From: Anaerolineae bacterium
Lineage (GTDB): Bacteria; Chloroflexota; Anaerolineae; 4572-78; J111
Reading direction: 5' to 3'
DNA: 25,370 bases
Assembly (NCBI GenBank): GCA_023151115.1
Contig: JAKLJP010000076.1
Location: 1 to 25,370 of the forward strand
Every line of letters begins with the position of its first letter. The first letter of the stretch is position 1. Positions 23,629-25,370 of the stretch are shown one piece after another. A program made the translations under genes and the position numbers. Under the pieces are notes generated by a model. The model was not told the origin of the DNA. It saw only the letters and a list, made by a program, of their open reading frames with translations, and made no database searches.

Positions 23629-25134
23629 ATGGCTGTAAAATATGCAAATATCGAAAACTTGGCTCTGAAACTCAGGGTTTGGGAAGATGCTAAAAGATTA
23701 AGTTGGGGCTTGATTGGGGTTGGGATCATCTTGCGCTTGGTTTATTACCTGGCCGACCGGTCATTGTGGCTGGATGAAGCCAGATTGGCCCTCAATATTG
23801 TTAATCGCTCGTTTGCGCAGTTACTCCAACCGTTAGACTATGTGCAAGGCGCGCCTATTGGTTTTTTGATGGTCGAAAAGCTGGTTGTGCAACTATTTGG
23901 TAATAATGAATACGCGCTCAGATTATTTCCATTTCTGTGTGGCCTTATCTCACTCGTCCTTTTCTACCGGCTTGCTATTCAATCCTTTGATACCAAAGTA
24001 GTGTTGCTTGCCTTAAGTCTCTTTGTGTTTTCCAGATATTTGATCGAATATTCAGCCGAGGTCAAGCAGTACTCCAGCGATGTGGCCGTAGCATTGCTTT
24101 TGTATCTGATGACTATTAATATGCCCTCAGAAAAATTAACGCTTCGGCCCGCCCTTTTTTTAGGGGTTGTAGGGGCTATTGCTCTCTGGTTCTCTCATCC
24201 GGCTTTATTTATTTTGGCAGGTATGGGCATAATGCTAATCCTACCCTGTTTAATAAGAGGAGACTGGGTTAGAGTAGGCTCGCTTTTTGTTGTTTTTTTG
24301 TTGTGGGGGATAAGTTTTGCCCTGCTCTATTTTGTTTCGCTACAGGATTTGGGCCGTAACGAAGCGTTATTGGACTATTGGGCCGGTAGTTTTATGCCTC
24401 TGCCGCCCACATCTTTTTCCGATATAACCTGGTTCATTAATACATTCTTTGGTATTTTTGAAAACCCGGGGGGGCTGCCGCTGACTGGTCTGGCTGCCTT
24501 TACCTTTTTGCTGGGGGGCCTGGCGTTTTGGCGAGAGAAAAAGGAACAGTTTTTTATCTTAAGCTTGCCAATCTTGTTGGCCTTATTAGCCTCGGGATTG
24601 CAGGGGTATCCGTTTAAGGGCCGGCTGTTACTGTTTGCTGTACCAATGATGCTGCTTTTTATCGCCGCCGGTATAAAGCAAATCCTGTCTCAAACTCAGA
24701 ATCGTGCGGTTATGATAGGCTTCATCCTGATCGGCTTGTTGTTTATCCATCCCCTCCTGTTTACTGTTCGTAATCTCGTCAACATGCCGGGCAAAGAAGA
24801 AATTAAACCTGTTATGAGTTATGTTAAAACCCATCAACAGGCAGAAGATATCTTGTATCTTTACTATGGCGCGGCGGAAGCCTTCAAATATTATCAGCAG
24901 CAATATGGCTATCAGGATGGCGACTATTTGGTCGGCGCCTACTCAAGGGAGGATTGGGCCAAGTACGCTCAGGAATTGGACCAGTTACAGGGTCAGCGAC
25001 GTGTTTGGATTCTTTTTTCTCACAGTGACGATGTAGAAGGGAAAAGAAATTTTTCTTATACTATTTGGATCAGATGGGAACCAGAATTGACTCCTTTGAG
25101 GCTGAAAATGCCGCCGTTTATCTTTATGACCTGA
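23629..25134 (+). CDS. GT39/ArnT-like integral membrane glycosyltransferase, frameshifted near the C-terminus
   Basis: This is a multi-spanning glycosyltransferase of the PMT_2 type that uses a polyprenyl-phosphate sugar donor on the outer face. About ten hydrophobic spans lie between residues 25 and 390. The catalytic acidic motif WLDE (47-50) sits in the first outer loop, as in ArnT. A soluble tail follows (about 395-501). The tail loses family character after SHSDDVEG: the frame then reads GKRNFSYTIWIRW to TGA 25132-25134. The neighbouring frame continues in a natural way to 25166. The ATG at 23629 has no strong ribosome site. It is the last gene of the locus in this window. Activity may survive because the lesion is at the very end. 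Confidence 0.85.
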   Translation: MAVKYANIENLALKLRVWEDAKRLSWGLIGVGIILRLVYYLADRSLWLDEARLALNIVNRSFAQLLQPLDYVQGAPIGFLMVEKLVVQLFGNNEYALRLFPFLCGLISLVLFYRLAIQSFDTKVVLLALSLFVFSRYLIEYSAEVKQYSSDVAVALLLYLMTINMPSEKLTLRPALFLGVVGAIALWFSHPALFILAGMGIMLILPCLIRGDWVRVGSLFVVFLLWGISFALLYFVSLQDLGRNEALLDYWAGSFMPLPPTSFSDITWFINTFFGIFENPGGLPLTGLAAFTFLLGGLAFWREKKEQFFILSLPILLALLASGLQGYPFKGRLLLFAVPMMLLFIAAGIKQILSQTQNRAVMIGFILIGLLFIHPLLFTVRNLVNMPGKEEIKPVMSYVKTHQQAEDILYLYYGAAEAFKYYQQQYGYQDGDYLVGAYSREDWAKYAQELDQLQGQRRVWILFSHSDDVEGKRNFSYTIWIRWEPELTPLRLKMPPFIFMT

Positions 25135-25166
25135 GAAAAAGCAGAAACCATGTTAGGGTCAAATGA
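25039..25166 (+). other. Frameshifted true C-terminus of the membrane glycosyltransferase
   Basis: In the frame ending at TGA 25164-25166 the DNA encodes EKKFFLYYLDQMGTR and then IDSFEAENAAVYLYDL, a tail typical of this family. Adding one base in the GGG run at 25039-25041 (VEG-EKKFF) joins it to the upstream frame and gives a 512-aa protein. The break is either a real one-base deletion or a sequencing or assembly error. Confidence 0.7.
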
Positions 25167-25370
25167 GCTGCCGGAATGAAAATTAGGTTGCTGATGCCTT
25201 CCCTCAATAAAATACACGTAACAGCGACTATAGATATCCAGAAAAGTTTTTTCAATGATTTGGAGCCGGGATTAGGAGATTAGGAGATTTTCCCCCTTTA
25301 TTTTCCATCCCCAAATCCCCTAACCTGGACGAGCCAGAACCAAACAGGAACACAGAGTTACGCAGAGATT
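25167..25370. repeat. Non-coding tail with short repeats
   Basis: No gene is seen in the last 204 bases. GATTAGGA is repeated in tandem at 25270-25277 and 25278-25285 and starts a third time. Further on, AAATCCCCTAACC is a loose inverted copy. The window ends in AACACAGAGTTACGCAGAG, the same style of CGCAGAG repeat as in the core of the element at 3478-3629. Confidence 0.4.

Noticed and set aside
1..25370. tRNA, rRNA or CRISPR features
   Set aside because: Reading both strands showed no cloverleaf with a T-arm motif, no rRNA sequence and no regularly spaced repeats; a covariance search could still find a small RNA I missed.

Overview
The window looks like a piece of a mid-GC bacterial chromosome, most likely Chloroflexota (Anaerolineae-like). 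That placement rests on the mix of gene families, frequent GTG/TTG starts, decayed toxin-antitoxin genes and abundant small palindromic repeats. It is an impression, not a computed assignment. No rRNA, tRNA or CRISPR array was seen.

Left part (1-9265), housekeeping and accessory genes. A truncated IS630-type transposase sits at the edge. The minus-strand operon cysD-cysNC follows; it makes APS and PAPS from sulfate. Upstream of it lie an extended -10 promoter and a 134-bp palindromic insertion flanked by 9-bp direct repeats. Next come a lipoprotein polysaccharide deacetylase that is probably translated from a leaderless mRNA, and a dead vapBC-type toxin-antitoxin pair. The toxin is split by a 198-bp MITE-like element whose removal restores the reading frame exactly. 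A minus-strand pair follows: a long coiled-coil protein and selB, the selenocysteine elongation factor.

Right part (9318-25166), one long plus-strand surface-polysaccharide locus. It opens with a nucleotide-sugar cassette: glucose-1-phosphate cytidylyltransferase, an SDR, a cupin 3,5-epimerase-like protein and a SAF-domain oxidoreductase. Then come an asparagine-synthase-like protein, a GT14 glycosyltransferase, a polysaccharide pyruvyl transferase-family protein and an unusual QueC-like PP-loop protein. Export is by a Wzm/Wzt ABC transporter whose ATPase carries a sugar-binding tail. The locus continues with a cytosolic deacetylase, a GT2 glycosyltransferase containing a run of ten G, a hexapeptide acyltransferase and a GT39/ArnT-like membrane glycosyltransferase that is frameshifted near its end. 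Several genes overlap or nearly touch, which supports co-transcription.

The most interesting regulatory signal is a 33-bp promoter block, 28/33 identical, found both before cysD (minus strand) and before the polysaccharide locus (plus strand). It has TCAAAC direct repeats 11 bp apart next to an extended -10 box. This suggests that sulfate activation and polysaccharide synthesis share a regulator, which would fit a sulfated or sulfur-responsive surface polymer. That link is inference.
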